Shown: positions 44,704-53,340, numbered from the stretch's first letter. The stretch is 64,000 bases of DNA from Mesobacillus maritimus (GCF_019749255.1 NZ_JACWFH010000001.1:62001-126000); one strand, 5' to 3'. Notes: generated by a model from the sequence alone, not told the origin. Made by a program: numbers and translations.

Positions 44704-45564
44704 TTATGATGGCAATTTATTTAAGAAAAAGAATGCTGTAGTTCCTGGACCAGTATGAGAACCAATCGCTGCTCCTACGGACGTAATGATAACCTCTCTA
44801 GGATGAAATTCTTGCATGAATTTTTCTTTCATTTCATTTGCGGTGGTTAAATCATCGGCATGACTTATGCCGATTACTTGGGACTCAAAATTGGTTCCTC
44901 TTTCCTTCATCACTTCAATGATCCGGTTAAGAAGCTTCTTTTTGCCACGTATTTTCTCAATTGGCACAAGTTTTCCGTTCTCAACATTTAAGAGTGGTTT
45001 AATATTGAGCAGTCCGCCCAGAAATGCAGACGCTTTTGAAAGACGTCCACCCTTTGCAAGATAATCTAAATCCTCAACTGTAAATAAATGCTCCATGTGG
45101 CTACTTCTGAATTTTACATCTTGAATGATTTCTTCCTTTGAAGCATTGTTTTTTGCCAGACGGGCAGCTTCCATCACACATAAGCCAACCCCAAGGGATG
45201 CGCATTTTGTATCAATGATCGTTAAATCCAGATCTGGATATTCTTCTTTTACTTGATCATGAATCATAACAGCGGTTTGATAGGTACCGGATAATTCTGA
45301 TGTAAACGCTATGTAGATCCCTTGTTGCTTATTTTTTGCTAGTTCAACAAAAGCGTTTCTAAATTCCAATTGGGAAGGTTGTGATGTTTTTGGATGATTC
45401 CCCGCACGTATACTATCATAAACTTCAATTGGTTTAATGGTTCTTAAATCTTCAAATTCATCTTCATCTATAAGTACTTTCAATGGGATTAAAGCCACAT
45501 TGTTTTCTTTGTAGAACTCTAGCGGCAAGTCACAAGCGCTATCTGCTAATATTTTCACTTCCAT
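44704..45564 (-). CDS. yitS: DegV-family fatty-acid-binding protein YitS
   Basis: 286 residues. DegV/FakB proteins bind a fatty acid and present it to the kinase FakA. Conserved ADSACDLPLEFY, the TSQPS loop with the fatty-acid-head Ser, FTSELSGTYQTA and FLGGLLNIKPLL are visible. Location upstream of and divergent from yitT fits B. subtilis yitS-yitT. The symbol rests on synteny. Confidence 0.87.
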   Translation of the reverse strand: MEVKILADSACDLPLEFYKENNVALIPLKVLIDEDEFEDLRTIKPIEVYDSIRAGNHPKTSQPSQLEFRNAFVELAKNKQQGIYIAFTSELSGTYQTAVMIHDQVKEEYPDLDLTIIDTKCASLGVGLCVMEAARLAKNNASKEEIIQDVKFRSSHMEHLFTVEDLDYLAKGGRLSKASAFLGGLLNIKPLLNVENGKLVPIEKIRGKKKLLNRIIEVMKERGTNFESQVIGISHADDLTTANEMKEKFMQEFHPREVIITSVGAAIGSHTGPGTTAFFFLNKLPS

Positions 45565-45728
45565 AAGAATTCACCTTCTTACTAACTTATTTTCTGATTC
45601 AAACGACAGACCTTCACCATCTTGTCCTTGGATTAACAACAGATGGACTCTCGCTTTATGCTTTTAGTTTAATGGTTAAATTTGAAAAAAACAATTATAA
45701 GTACTGATATTAGACAAAATAGGGGAAA

Positions 45729-45772
45729 CCTAACATAAAGCGAACTGTCCTTATAAGGACTTAGAGGTTAGG
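45729..45772 (+). other. Nested stem-loop covering the yitT ribosome binding site
   Basis: CCTAAC (45729-45734) pairs with GTTAGG (45767-45772), which contains the first two bases of the GGAGG Shine-Dalgarno. Inside lies a perfect 14-bp palindrome, GTCCTTATAAGGAC (45747-45760). It could regulate translation, or the palindrome could be a DNA operator. Confidence 0.4.
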
Positions 45773-45781
45773 AGGATAGAA

Positions 45782-46624
45782 ATGATCTGGTTACATACTA
45801 AAAAGCTCTTTATTGTCCTTATCGGAGCACTTTTAAATGCAATGGCAATGAACTTCTTTTTAATCCCCGCCAATGTTTATGCCAGTGGGTTTACAGGAAT
45901 TGCCCAATTATTGTCTAGCATTTTACATGAATTTACTCCATTTGAACTTTCAACAGGTATTTTGCTCTTTCTCTTAAATGTTCCTGTTATTATTCTTGGT
46001 TGGAAAAAGGTAGGCAGATCCTTTACAATCTATAGCTTTATTTCTGTATTGCTCTCAACACTTTTTCTTGAACTGTTGCCTATTATTCACGTTTCACAAG
46101 ATATTCTTTTAAATGCTGTGTTTGGCGGAGTGATTGCGGCGGTTGGGGTAGGGTTGACATTGAAGTGGGGGGCCTCGACGGGAGGAATGGATATAGTTGC
46201 AATGATTCTTTCAAGGACAAATGATCGTCCAGTCGGCACCTATTTTTTTACTTTAAACAGCATCATAATCATTACTGCTGGTTTTATATATGGATGGGAA
46301 AAAGCTTTGTATACATTGGTTCAACTTTATGTATCGACTCGTGTGATAGACGCAATTCATACAAGACATGAGAAATTAACCGCAATGATTGTGACAAAGA
46401 AGGCAAATGAACTTAAGAAAGCTATTCACAGTAAATTAACGAGAGGAATTACGATGGTCCCGGCAAAGGGGGGCTACACAGAAGAAGAGAAAGATATGAT
46501 GTTTATTGTCATAACCCGTTATGAGTTATTTGATTTACAAAGAGTCATCAATGATGTTGATCCACATGCTTTTACGAATATCGTTGAAACCTCTGGGATA
46601 TTAGGGTTTTTTCGAAAGGACTAA
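45782..46624 (+). CDS. yitT: YitT-family membrane protein
   Basis: 280 residues, equal to B. subtilis YitT. Five or so transmembrane helices (YitT_membrane domain) precede a cytosolic C-terminal DUF2179 domain (about 225-280) with GGYTEEEKDMMFIVITRYEL. WGASTGGMDIVAMILSR is a family hallmark. Function unknown; possibly transport. Start well supported by GGAGG. Confidence 0.9.
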   Translation: MIWLHTKKLFIVLIGALLNAMAMNFFLIPANVYASGFTGIAQLLSSILHEFTPFELSTGILLFLLNVPVIILGWKKVGRSFTIYSFISVLLSTLFLELLPIIHVSQDILLNAVFGGVIAAVGVGLTLKWGASTGGMDIVAMILSRTNDRPVGTYFFTLNSIIIITAGFIYGWEKALYTLVQLYVSTRVIDAIHTRHEKLTAMIVTKKANELKKAIHSKLTRGITMVPAKGGYTEEEKDMMFIVITRYELFDLQRVINDVDPHAFTNIVETSGILGFFRKD

Positions 46625-46669
46625 GTTGGCAGATTCTATCATAGTATAAAAAGGAATTGAGGTGAAATC

Positions 46670-47422
46670 ATGAAGAATCATTCTCTTATTTTTATTCTTA
46701 TTTTACTAGTATTAATTCCAATAACAGCCGCTCATGGAGAAGAAAAGCTAAATACTGAAGGGGTAATCTTCTATATGGATGCAATCGCAACTGCAGAGAA
46801 TATTACTTTTGAGCTTGTGCTAAGAAATGATACGAAAACTCCAATAAGTTTAGAATTTCCAAGTTCGCAAATTTATGAAATCATGGTTCATAATCAGGAG
46901 AATCAACAGAAGTATCAATTCTCTAAAGGGAAATCTTTTGCACAAGCAATTAAAACGATCAACCTTCAACCAGGGAAAGAAATATCTTGGCAAGAGACAT
47001 GGAAGGATCATGGTTTATCCGATGGAGAGTACCAAGTATCTGCAGGACTTAAGGCGGTTAGAATTAACCATGTGGCATCCGAACCGCTGTCAACAACAAG
47101 AACGGTAACAGTTCCAGCTGAGAACCCTGTATTTAAAAAGATAGAGGTCAGTGGGGAAAATGGCTCCTATCGAGTACAAGGTCAAGCAAAACCGAAGAAT
47201 GGGACATTTTACTATACAGTCGAAGATGGGCATCATCAACAAATTCAAGAAACGAAAAAAGTCGTCTCGAAAGATACATCCGAATGGAACACATTTGTAC
47301 TTGAATTAAAAATACCAGATGATCATTTACCACAGAACGGTACGTTAATTTTGAATCTATATGAACGAGAAAACGAAAAGATTGTTCATAATTATTCAGT
47401 TGTCTTGGAGAAGTTTTACTAA
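46670..47422 (+). CDS. Secreted BsuPI-domain protein with Gmad2-like C-terminal domain
   Basis: 250 residues. Signal peptide (1-24, SLIFILILLVLIPITAAHG), then a BsuPI-type beta domain (about 30-145: FELVLRNDTKTPISLEFPSS, LQPGKEISWQETW). Last comes an Ig-like domain of the Gmad2 type (about 150-250: GTFYYTVEDG, WNTFVLELKIP, GTLILNLYERENEK). In B. subtilis the gene in this place (ipi) encodes a short intracellular proteinase inhibitor with only the BsuPI part. Export plus an added domain suggests an extracellular or envelope role. GAGGTGA precedes the ATG. Confidence 0.75.
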   Translation: MKNHSLIFILILLVLIPITAAHGEEKLNTEGVIFYMDAIATAENITFELVLRNDTKTPISLEFPSSQIYEIMVHNQENQQKYQFSKGKSFAQAIKTINLQPGKEISWQETWKDHGLSDGEYQVSAGLKAVRINHVASEPLSTTRTVTVPAENPVFKKIEVSGENGSYRVQGQAKPKNGTFYYTVEDGHHQQIQETKKVVSKDTSEWNTFVLELKIPDDHLPQNGTLILNLYERENEKIVHNYSVVLEKFY

Positions 47423-47497
47423 AGATTATTACTATTCCACGTAACTGGAGTGAGTTCCATAAATGGACCTTAACAATCCTATTTAACATCGTAGAAG

Positions 47498-47533
47498 AAA
47501 AAAGCTGACACATGAAAGTGTCAGCCTTTTTCT
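47498..47533. terminator. Bidirectional terminator between the BsuPI gene and yizC
   Basis: AAAAAGCTGACAC/GTGTCAGCCTTTTT with a 6-nt loop. Confidence 0.9.
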
Positions 47534-47536
47534 TCT

Positions 47537-47722
47537 TTATTGTCCTTTAAGATTATCTAGCTCGTCTTGATATTGGTGCAGCTGTTCTTTTTCAGCAAGG
47601 GTGGAGTTGGCAAAAGCTGAAGAAAGGGCATTCTCAGCGCGATGGATTGCTTCTTGATTGGAACCATCGTTTTGTGCCATTGCTACAGCCTTCTTCGCTT
47701 CCTTAAAGAGGCGATTCCCCAT
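47537..47722 (-). CDS. yizC: DUF3813-family small protein YizC
   Basis: 61 residues, predicted as two alpha helices (NRLFKEAKKAVAMAQNDGSN, AIHRAENALSSAFANSTLAE). Length, pattern and location near yitU fit YizC/DUF3813. Function unknown. GGGAGGG provides its Shine-Dalgarno, overlapping the end of the preceding small gene, so the two are probably cotranscribed. Confidence 0.75.
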   Translation of the reverse strand: MGNRLFKEAKKAVAMAQNDGSNQEAIHRAENALSSAFANSTLAEKEQLHQYQDELDNLKGQ

Positions 47723-47724
47723 AA

Positions 47725-47877
47725 TTAAATCCCTCCCACGGAACTATCGTGGTTATTGGACATCTTCCTTGCCTCAGCTTCAGCGTAAGTGGTATGGTAC
47801 GGGATGCGCTCGTCATGCTTAGAGACGGTGTCTACTCCTTGCTTGACAAATCGTTTAGATTTACTCGATCTTCCCAT
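47725..47877 (-). CDS. Small basic protein (50 aa), unassigned
   Basis: MGRSSKSKRFVKQGVDTVSK, then HDERIPYHTTYAEAEARKMS, ending DSSVGGI. GGAGGGG lies 6 nt before the ATG, and yizC begins 2 bp after its stop. The ribosome binding site and spacing make it a likely gene. I do not recognise the family. Confidence 0.65.
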   Translation of the reverse strand: MGRSSKSKRFVKQGVDTVSKHDERIPYHTTYAEAEARKMSNNHDSSVGGI

Positions 47878-48006
47878 TGTTTACCCCTCCATTCAATATC
47901 TGAGCAAGCTACGAAACAGGCAAAGGAATCCTGCTTCCTTTTTAGTATGCTCTAGACATCCGGGATTAGTACAACAGTCATTTTCCTATTAATGCATGTA
48001 TAATTT

Positions 48007-48825
48007 CTAAATGGTTTTAAGGTTTAAATAATCGTTTAAGTAAACACCGACACCATCTTCTTCATTTGTAAGAGTGACTTCATTGGCGATATTTTTCACC
48101 GCAGAAATCCCATTTCCCATCGCAATCCCTTTTCCAGCATATTCTAGCATGTCAAGGTCATTATCCTCATCACCAAAGGCGATAATGCGACTAGACGGAA
48201 TATTAAAGTAGTCAGCGGCTTTCTTCAACCCAACAGCTTTGTTTAAACCATATTTAACAATTTCAATAACGTGAAACGGAGCAGCCCAACTACGATGATC
48301 AATGACCTCAGCATGGACATCAGATAAGTGGCTGCGAATTTTAGCAAGCTGATCTTCTTCGGTATGAATGAGCATACTCGTTGGCGATTGTGTCAGGAAT
48401 TTTCGTAAATCCCCTGTTGTGATGGAAGGTTCACCGAGATTAAAAATATCAATGAGCTTCTCGTCATGATAGTGAAAGTAAACATCATCGATTACTTCCG
48501 CGATGATGTTATGAAATTTAAAAGAGTCTAATGCTTCCACAATATCTTTTGCAACATCAATTGAGAGCGGGGAATGGTGTACACCCCATTGATGATTTTT
48601 TGGATGATGCACAAAAGCTCCATTAAAATTTACAATAGGGGTATCAAGTCCTAATTCACGGTAATACATTTCACTAGAGCGAAAAGGCCGTCCAGTTGCA
48701 ATCATAACAATATGCCCTTCCTCACGGGCTTTTTGTAAAACGCGTTTATTTTTTTCGGATATCTTTTTGTTGTCTGTAAGTAATGTTCCATCTAAGTCTA
48801 AGGCAATTAAATGTTTTTCAGTCAT
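48007..48825 (-). CDS. yitU: Cof-type HAD-IIB hydrolase YitU
   Basis: HAD phosphatase with a type IIB cap, 272 residues. Nucleophile motif LDLDGTLLTD (Asp10/Asp12), ATGRP (motif II Thr), motif III Lys in KYGLNKAVGLKK and motif IV AFGDEDNDLDML. Relatives dephosphorylate sugar phosphates or the flavin precursor; YitU of B. subtilis acts in riboflavin synthesis, as I recall. AGGAG precedes the ATG. Confidence 0.87.
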   Translation of the reverse strand: MTEKHLIALDLDGTLLTDNKKISEKNKRVLQKAREEGHIVMIATGRPFRSSEMYYRELGLDTPIVNFNGAFVHHPKNHQWGVHHSPLSIDVAKDIVEALDSFKFHNIIAEVIDDVYFHYHDEKLIDIFNLGEPSITTGDLRKFLTQSPTSMLIHTEEDQLAKIRSHLSDVHAEVIDHRSWAAPFHVIEIVKYGLNKAVGLKKAADYFNIPSSRIIAFGDEDNDLDMLEYAGKGIAMGNGISAVKNIANEVTLTNEEDGVGVYLNDYLNLKTI

Positions 48826-49206
48826 AAGAGCTCCTTTTTTTAGCTTTTGTCATTATTCTATAGGTGTAAGGTGTATTGTATGTATAATAAGAGGACATGA
48901 TTTGTGGTGAAAAACTTATGCACTCCATTTTACATTTTTTTCTTTGAAAAATCATTTGGAACAACTTTCTTCGAATGAAATTAAGTTATCTTTTTTATTA
49001 CTTAGGGCAAACATATATCTTAAGTCTAAATCACTTAGCTGAATTAGCCAAATGAAACAGGTTCATATAGCGGTTTTCAGGTTTTTTGAGAGAAGAGTAA
49101 TTCCCATATCAATTTATAAAAGAGGCTGTGAAAGTGAAAAGGCTGTAAAAGGATGAAAAAACTGTTAAGATATTAGGGACAGAAGTATTAAAAGGAGTGA
49201 GTCGTT
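48826..49206. other. Intergenic region without a recognisable gene
   Basis: AT-rich, 381 bp between yitU and yitW. It contains only a 26-codon frame without a Shine-Dalgarno. I see no clear RNA structure. B. subtilis has yitV in this interval; nothing of it remains. Confidence 0.6.
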
Positions 49207-49518
49207 TTGGATCAGGATCTGAAAGATAGCATCATGGGTGCATTAGAAATGGTAGTTGACCCTGAACTTGGAGTGGATATTGTTAATCTTGGCCTCGTGT
49301 ATGATGTTGAGATAAATGAAGAGGGCTTATTGACTGTTACGATGACATTGACTTCAATGGGATGTCCACTAGCAGGAACAATTGTTGACCAAGTAAAACA
49401 CGCAATGTCCGACCTTCCTGAAGTGAAGGATACAGAAGTGAATATCGTTTTCAACCCACCTTGGTCAAAAGATATGATGTCACGTTACGCTAAAATTGCA
49501 CTTGGGGTTAGGGATTAA
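49207..49518 (+). CDS. yitW: MIP18/DUF59-family Fe-S assembly protein YitW
   Basis: 103 residues. MVVDPELGVDIVNLGLVYDV (slightly shortened) and TLTSMGCPLAG with the conserved Cys are diagnostic of the SufT/MIP18 family, which helps maturation of iron-sulfur proteins. TTG start with AAGGAG upstream. It marks the left edge of the anaerobic module, whose enzymes contain many Fe-S clusters, although it belongs to the conserved yit order. Confidence 0.9.
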   Translation: MDQDLKDSIMGALEMVVDPELGVDIVNLGLVYDVEINEEGLLTVTMTLTSMGCPLAGTIVDQVKHAMSDLPEVKDTEVNIVFNPPWSKDMMSRYAKIALGVRD

Positions 49519-49531
49519 TCTACAATATAGG

Positions 49532-49566
49532 CTAAACGTCTGAACGAATGTTCAGGCGTTTTTTTT
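49532..49566 (+). terminator. Terminator after yitW
   Basis: AACGTCTGAAC/GTTCAGGCGTT (one G-U) and T8. Confidence 0.9.
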
Positions 49567-49666
49567 ATTTAAGTAAGGTAAATTTGTGGCTAAATTTTGT
49601 CGACACTTGTTACAAAATTGTGTACTGTTACCGAGGTGTGCTCCAAATGAATATGCCCCATGTTAA

Positions 49667-49682
49667 TATGATTTCAATCACA
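49667..49682 (+). promoter_or_regulatory. Fnr-like palindrome upstream of narK
   Basis: TATGA-TTTCAA-TCACA matches 9 of 10 conserved Fnr positions. Unlike the other sites in this region, no -10 hexamer lies at the class II distance, so its role is uncertain. Confidence 0.45.
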
Positions 49683-49722
49683 GAAATGATGTTTATATGA
49701 AACCTACAGGGGGTATATTAAA

Positions 49723-51018
49723 ATGGCTAGAATCACTACATGGAACCCAGAGGATAAAGGATTCTGGGAAGCGGAGGGCAAAGCACACGCTCAACGAAAT
49801 CTTTGGATTTCAGTCCCGTCCTTGATGATGGCTTTTATTATTTGGCAAATATGGTCAGTTGTTGCAATTCGTTTAAATGATATTGGTTTTGCTTTTTCAC
49901 AGGAGCAGTTGTTTACTTTAGCTGCGCTTCCGGGTTTGGTGGGAGCAACGCTTCGATTTGTTTATACATTTGGAACAGGAGCATTTGGTGGCCGTAACTG
50001 GACGGTCTTTGCAACGGGTATCCTTCTGGTACCAGCACTTGGAATTGGTTTTGCTGTACAAAATCCTGAAACACCTTTTTGGGTGATGGCGTTACTTGCA
50101 GCTCTATGTGGGCTAGGTGGAGGAAACTTTTCTTCTTCTACTTCAAATATTTCGATGTTCTTTCCAAAGGCTGCAAAAGGGACTGCATTAGGAATTAATG
50201 GCGGTTTAGGAAATATGGGAGTTTCAGTAGTTCAGTTCGTCACTCCATTAGTCGTTGCAAGTAGCACATTTGCTTTTATCGGTGGGAACACCGATGGTCA
50301 AATACTACCTGATGGAACGCAAGTATGGCTTCAAAATGCTGCTTTTGTATGGGTTATCCCAATTGTCATTTTGACTGTTGCTGCTTACTTTGGAATGGAT
50401 AATTTACCGGGTGCAAAGCAATCTGTATCGCAGCAATTTGTTGTTTTGAAAAGAAAGCATACTTGGGTTATGACTGTTTTGTATGTTGCTACTTTCGGAT
50501 CATTTATTGGTTATAGTGCGGCCTTCCCGTTAGTCTTAAAGAATCTTTTTCCTGAATATATCAGTCTTGCTTGGATTGGAGCATTCTTAGCGGCAGCTGC
50601 TCGACCAGTAGGTGGTTGGCTATCTGATAAATTCGGCGGCGTTTTAGTAACGTCTATTACCTTATCTATTATGTCTATAGGTGCATTAGTTGTAATCTAC
50701 TTTACCAATGCAGCGAACTTTGCGGGATTCCTTACTGCATTCCTACTCTTGTTTATCGCCGCAGGTATGGGCTCAGGATCCACGTTCCAAATGATTCCTA
50801 ATATTTTCTCAGCAAAAGAATCAGCACCAGTTTTAGGGATTACCGCTGCCTTTGCTGCTTACGGATCATTCCTAATTCCAAAGTTATTTGGCTGGTCTAC
50901 TGACAACTTTGGAACACCGATTAATGCTTTATATATTTTCGTCGCTATTTATGTCTTATCCATTGCAATTAACTGGTACTATTATCAGCGTAAAAACGCT
51001 GAAGTGAAAATTAAATAA
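49723..51018 (+). CDS. narK: Nitrate/nitrite transporter NarK
   Basis: MFS protein of the NNP family, 431 residues with 12 predicted helices. The two nitrate signature segments are GLGGGNFSSSTSNISMFFP and AAGMGSGSTFQMIPNIF. It imports nitrate and/or exports nitrite during nitrate respiration. AGGGGG lies 9 nt before the ATG. It is the first gene of the anaerobic module and probably supplies a nitrate reductase encoded elsewhere. Confidence 0.9.
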   Translation: MARITTWNPEDKGFWEAEGKAHAQRNLWISVPSLMMAFIIWQIWSVVAIRLNDIGFAFSQEQLFTLAALPGLVGATLRFVYTFGTGAFGGRNWTVFATGILLVPALGIGFAVQNPETPFWVMALLAALCGLGGGNFSSSTSNISMFFPKAAKGTALGINGGLGNMGVSVVQFVTPLVVASSTFAFIGGNTDGQILPDGTQVWLQNAAFVWVIPIVILTVAAYFGMDNLPGAKQSVSQQFVVLKRKHTWVMTVLYVATFGSFIGYSAAFPLVLKNLFPEYISLAWIGAFLAAAARPVGGWLSDKFGGVLVTSITLSIMSIGALVVIYFTNAANFAGFLTAFLLLFIAAGMGSGSTFQMIPNIFSAKESAPVLGITAAFAAYGSFLIPKLFGWSTDNFGTPINALYIFVAIYVLSIAINWYYYQRKNAEVKIK

Positions 51019-51031
51019 TTCTTTATAAAAT

Positions 51032-51065
51032 GGATCAGGAACGTTTGTCCCTGATTCTTTTTATT
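51032..51065 (+). terminator. Terminator after narK
   Basis: GGATCAGG..CCTGATTC stem with a T-rich tail. Confidence 0.8.
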
Positions 51066-51159
51066 TGAATTAAAATGACCAGAAGGATTCTTTCATTACA
51101 GTACAACATTACAAAGTTGAGCGAAGACTTCACAAAACTGTCAAAAGGTGTTTTTTTAC

Positions 51160-51202
51160 TGTGAGGAACCTCACTTAACACTATGGAGAAGTTATTTATA
51201 CT
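51160..51202 (+). promoter_or_regulatory. Class II Fnr promoter of the radical SAM gene
   Basis: TGTGA-GGAACC-TCACT (51160-51175) matches 9 of 10 Fnr positions. Its centre is 29.5 bp before the first base of TATACT (51197-51202), giving a predicted start near 51209 with the Fnr site centred at -41.5. Confidence 0.75.
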
Positions 51203-51240
51203 TTACCTTATAAAAGATAATCTATAGGGGGCCATAAGAG

Positions 51241-52371
51241 ATGTTTTCAAGAGATTTTAATCAAGATCCGTTTATTGTCATATGGGAATTAACAAGGGCC
51301 TGCCAGTTAAAGTGTCTACACTGCCGTGCAGAGGCTCAATATAGACGTGACCCTAGGGAGCTAAGCTTTGAAGAAGGAAAAGCGTTAATCGATCAAATAT
51401 ATGAAATGAATAATCCTATGCTTGTTTTTACCGGTGGGGACCCTCTAATGAGAGAAGACGTTTTTGATATTGCTGCATATGCGGTAGAAAAAGGGGTTCG
51501 TGTTTCCATGACTCCGAGTGCTACTCCAAATGTAACGAAGGAAGCCATTGAGAAGGCAAAGGATGTAGGACTTTCCAGATGGGCGTTTAGTCTTGATGGT
51601 CCAACTGCTGAGATTCATGACCATTTTCGTGGTACGGCAGGATCATTTGATTTGACGATGGAAAGAATTAAGTATTTACATGAGTTAGAAATTCCAATTC
51701 AAATCAATACGGTTATCTCTAGATATAATTATGATTATCTAGATGAAATGGCAAAACTGATTGAAGAGTTGGACTGTGTGTTATGGAGTGTGTTCTTCCT
51801 AGTTCCGACCGGAAGAGGGCAGGAAAAGGATATGATTACTCCTGCTGAACACGAAAAAGTATTTATTTGGTTATATGAACTAAGTAAAAAAGTGAAATTT
51901 GATATTAAAACAACTGCAGCACAACATTATCGTCGTGTTGTCATTCAAAATAAAATGCGTGAGGCAAAAGAGCAGCCTGAAGATATTAAATATCTTGATG
52001 CTTTAACACAGCAAGGTTTAACAGGGTCTATTGATGGATTGGGACGAGCCCCTAAAGGGGTAAATGATGGCAATGGATTTGTGTTTATTTCACATATTGG
52101 CGATGTGTATCCAAGTGGGTTGCTTCCAGTTAAAGCAGGAAATGTGAGAGAAACACCACTTGCTGAAATCTATCGTGAATCACCAATCTTTAAATCGTTG
52201 AGAAATCCTGATGAATATAAAGGCAAATGTGGTCAATGTGAATTTAGATACGTATGTGGAGGATCACGCTCTAGAGCTTACGCCATGACAGGGGATTACC
52301 TTGAGAGCGAACCGTTCTGTGTGTATATTCCAAAATCAATGAGAAAACAAAAAGCAAGACAAGAATCATAA
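51241..52371 (+). CDS. Radical SAM/SPASM protein (AhbD/NirJ-like, TIGR04053-type)
   Basis: 376 residues. The radical SAM CxxxCxxC cluster reads CQLKCLHC (residues 20-27), followed by FTGGDPLMR (GGxP variant). The C-terminal SPASM part has CGQCEFRYVCGGSRSRAYA and a final EPFC, able to hold an auxiliary 4Fe-4S cluster. The layout resembles AhbD/NirJ, which modify porphyrins anaerobically. Its Fnr promoter and its place beside narK and fnr suggest a role in anaerobic metabolism, perhaps heme. The substrate is inference. Confidence 0.82.
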   Translation: MFSRDFNQDPFIVIWELTRACQLKCLHCRAEAQYRRDPRELSFEEGKALIDQIYEMNNPMLVFTGGDPLMREDVFDIAAYAVEKGVRVSMTPSATPNVTKEAIEKAKDVGLSRWAFSLDGPTAEIHDHFRGTAGSFDLTMERIKYLHELEIPIQINTVISRYNYDYLDEMAKLIEELDCVLWSVFFLVPTGRGQEKDMITPAEHEKVFIWLYELSKKVKFDIKTTAAQHYRRVVIQNKMREAKEQPEDIKYLDALTQQGLTGSIDGLGRAPKGVNDGNGFVFISHIGDVYPSGLLPVKAGNVRETPLAEIYRESPIFKSLRNPDEYKGKCGQCEFRYVCGGSRSRAYAMTGDYLESEPFCVYIPKSMRKQKARQES

Positions 52372-52373
52372 GT

Positions 52374-52411
52374 AAAAGGGGAAATGCAACTACTGCAGGT
52401 TCCCCTTTTTA
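52374..52411 (+). terminator. Terminator after the radical SAM gene
   Basis: AAAAGGGGAA/TTCCCCTTTT, 16-nt loop, T-run. Confidence 0.9.
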
Positions 52412-52435
52412 AATAATCGTACTTTGTAAAACGAA

Positions 52436-52470
52436 AGAAAAAGAGTGGAACCGTTATAAGGGCTCCACTC
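52436..52470 (-). terminator. Terminator after fnr
   Basis: Minus strand GAGTGGA..TCCACTC stem with extra pairs, followed by TTTTTCTTT; begins at the fnr stop codon. Confidence 0.88.
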
Positions 52471-53169
52471 CTATTCAATGCTACAAAAGACAGCCGGGCA
52501 ATTTTCACAGCCAATTTCGGTTTTTAAAAACTCTAAATCATGAACAATAATTTTCCCTTTTTTAATAGAAATGATTTGTTCGCGTTTTAGATCATTGAGT
52601 ATTCGATTTGTGCTTTCGCGTGATGTTCCACAAAAGTTTGCAAGTTCTTGGTTGGTTAGAGGAAGGTCAATTAAAATCCCATCCTTTTGATGGATACCGT
52701 AACTGTTTGTCATTCGAATTAAGGTTGAAAACAGCGCTCCTTTTTTACCATTAAGAACAAGATCTCGAAATTTTGTTTGTGTTTTACGGAAATGATCACT
52801 CATCCATTTCATAAATTCGAAAGCGAGTGAGGGGTTTTGAAAGATCTCTTTTTCCAAAACTTCTTTTTTTATGCTGACGATTTCAGCGTCCTCGAGTAGG
52901 AGGGCACTTAGTAAGTACTTTGGAGACTCTGTAAATAAAGTAAGCTCACCACAAATGTCATTTTCTCCACAAATACGGAGGGCGAGTTCACGTCCGTCTT
53001 GCGTTACTTTACTAATTTGGACTTTTCCTGAAAGAATGAGGTATAGCTCATTTGCCTCCATTCCTTCTTGGAAAAGGTAAGTCCCTTTCTTAGCCTGTAT
53101 TGTTCTATCTGCAAATTTTAGTAATTCTTTTATTTCAATGGAATGTGTTGCTTTTTTTAGTTGAGGCAT
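52471..53169 (-). CDS. fnr: Oxygen-sensing transcription regulator Fnr
   Basis: CRP/FNR-family activator, 232 residues (B. subtilis Fnr 238). Cyclic-nucleotide-like sensor domain (YLFQEGMEANELYLILSGKV), dimer helix, and a C-terminal helix-turn-helix (LTNQELANFCGTSRESTNRI). The Bacillus-type 4Fe-4S ligands are at the very C-terminus: Cys221-x2-Cys224-x4-Cys229 (CENCPAVFC). Loss of the cluster in oxygen inactivates it. ATG 53169 is 6 nt after AAAGGATGG; the farther ATGs lack a ribosome binding site. It is the likely activator of the promoters around it. Confidence 0.93.
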   Translation of the reverse strand: MPQLKKATHSIEIKELLKFADRTIQAKKGTYLFQEGMEANELYLILSGKVQISKVTQDGRELALRICGENDICGELTLFTESPKYLLSALLLEDAEIVSIKKEVLEKEIFQNPSLAFEFMKWMSDHFRKTQTKFRDLVLNGKKGALFSTLIRMTNSYGIHQKDGILIDLPLTNQELANFCGTSRESTNRILNDLKREQIISIKKGKIIVHDLEFLKTEIGCENCPAVFCSIE

Positions 53170-53250
53170 GCTCATCCATCCTTTAGTCCATTTATCTTTC
53201 TTGTTCATAATAATAACATTCGTATAGTGGAAAATCCGTGTTGCAGCGCA

Positions 53251-53293
53251 CTTGTTGAAAAATCGTCACGATTTTTCAGTGAGATTGTTCACA
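53251..53293. promoter_or_regulatory. Hairpin and Fnr-like site between fnr and moaA
   Basis: TGAAAAATCG-TCA-CGATTTTTCA (10-bp stem, about 53256-53278) touches AGTGA-GATTGT-TCACA (53278-53293), which matches 9 of 10 Fnr positions. On neither strand is there a -10 at the 29.5-bp spacing. It could be an autoregulatory site of fnr. Confidence 0.45.
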
Positions 53294-53340
53294 CTTTCGT
53301 AATAAATGGTGGAACCTTTGTTCTCTAAGACCCTCTAAAC

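Noticed and set aside
48826-49206. Short gene MKLSYLFYYLGQTYILSL (26 codons)
   Set aside because: No ribosome binding site and no sign of conservation; chance frame.
49667-49682. Class II Fnr promoter for narK
   Set aside because: The palindrome is good but no -10 hexamer lies at 29.5 bp, unlike the other sites, so only the palindrome is listed, at low confidence.
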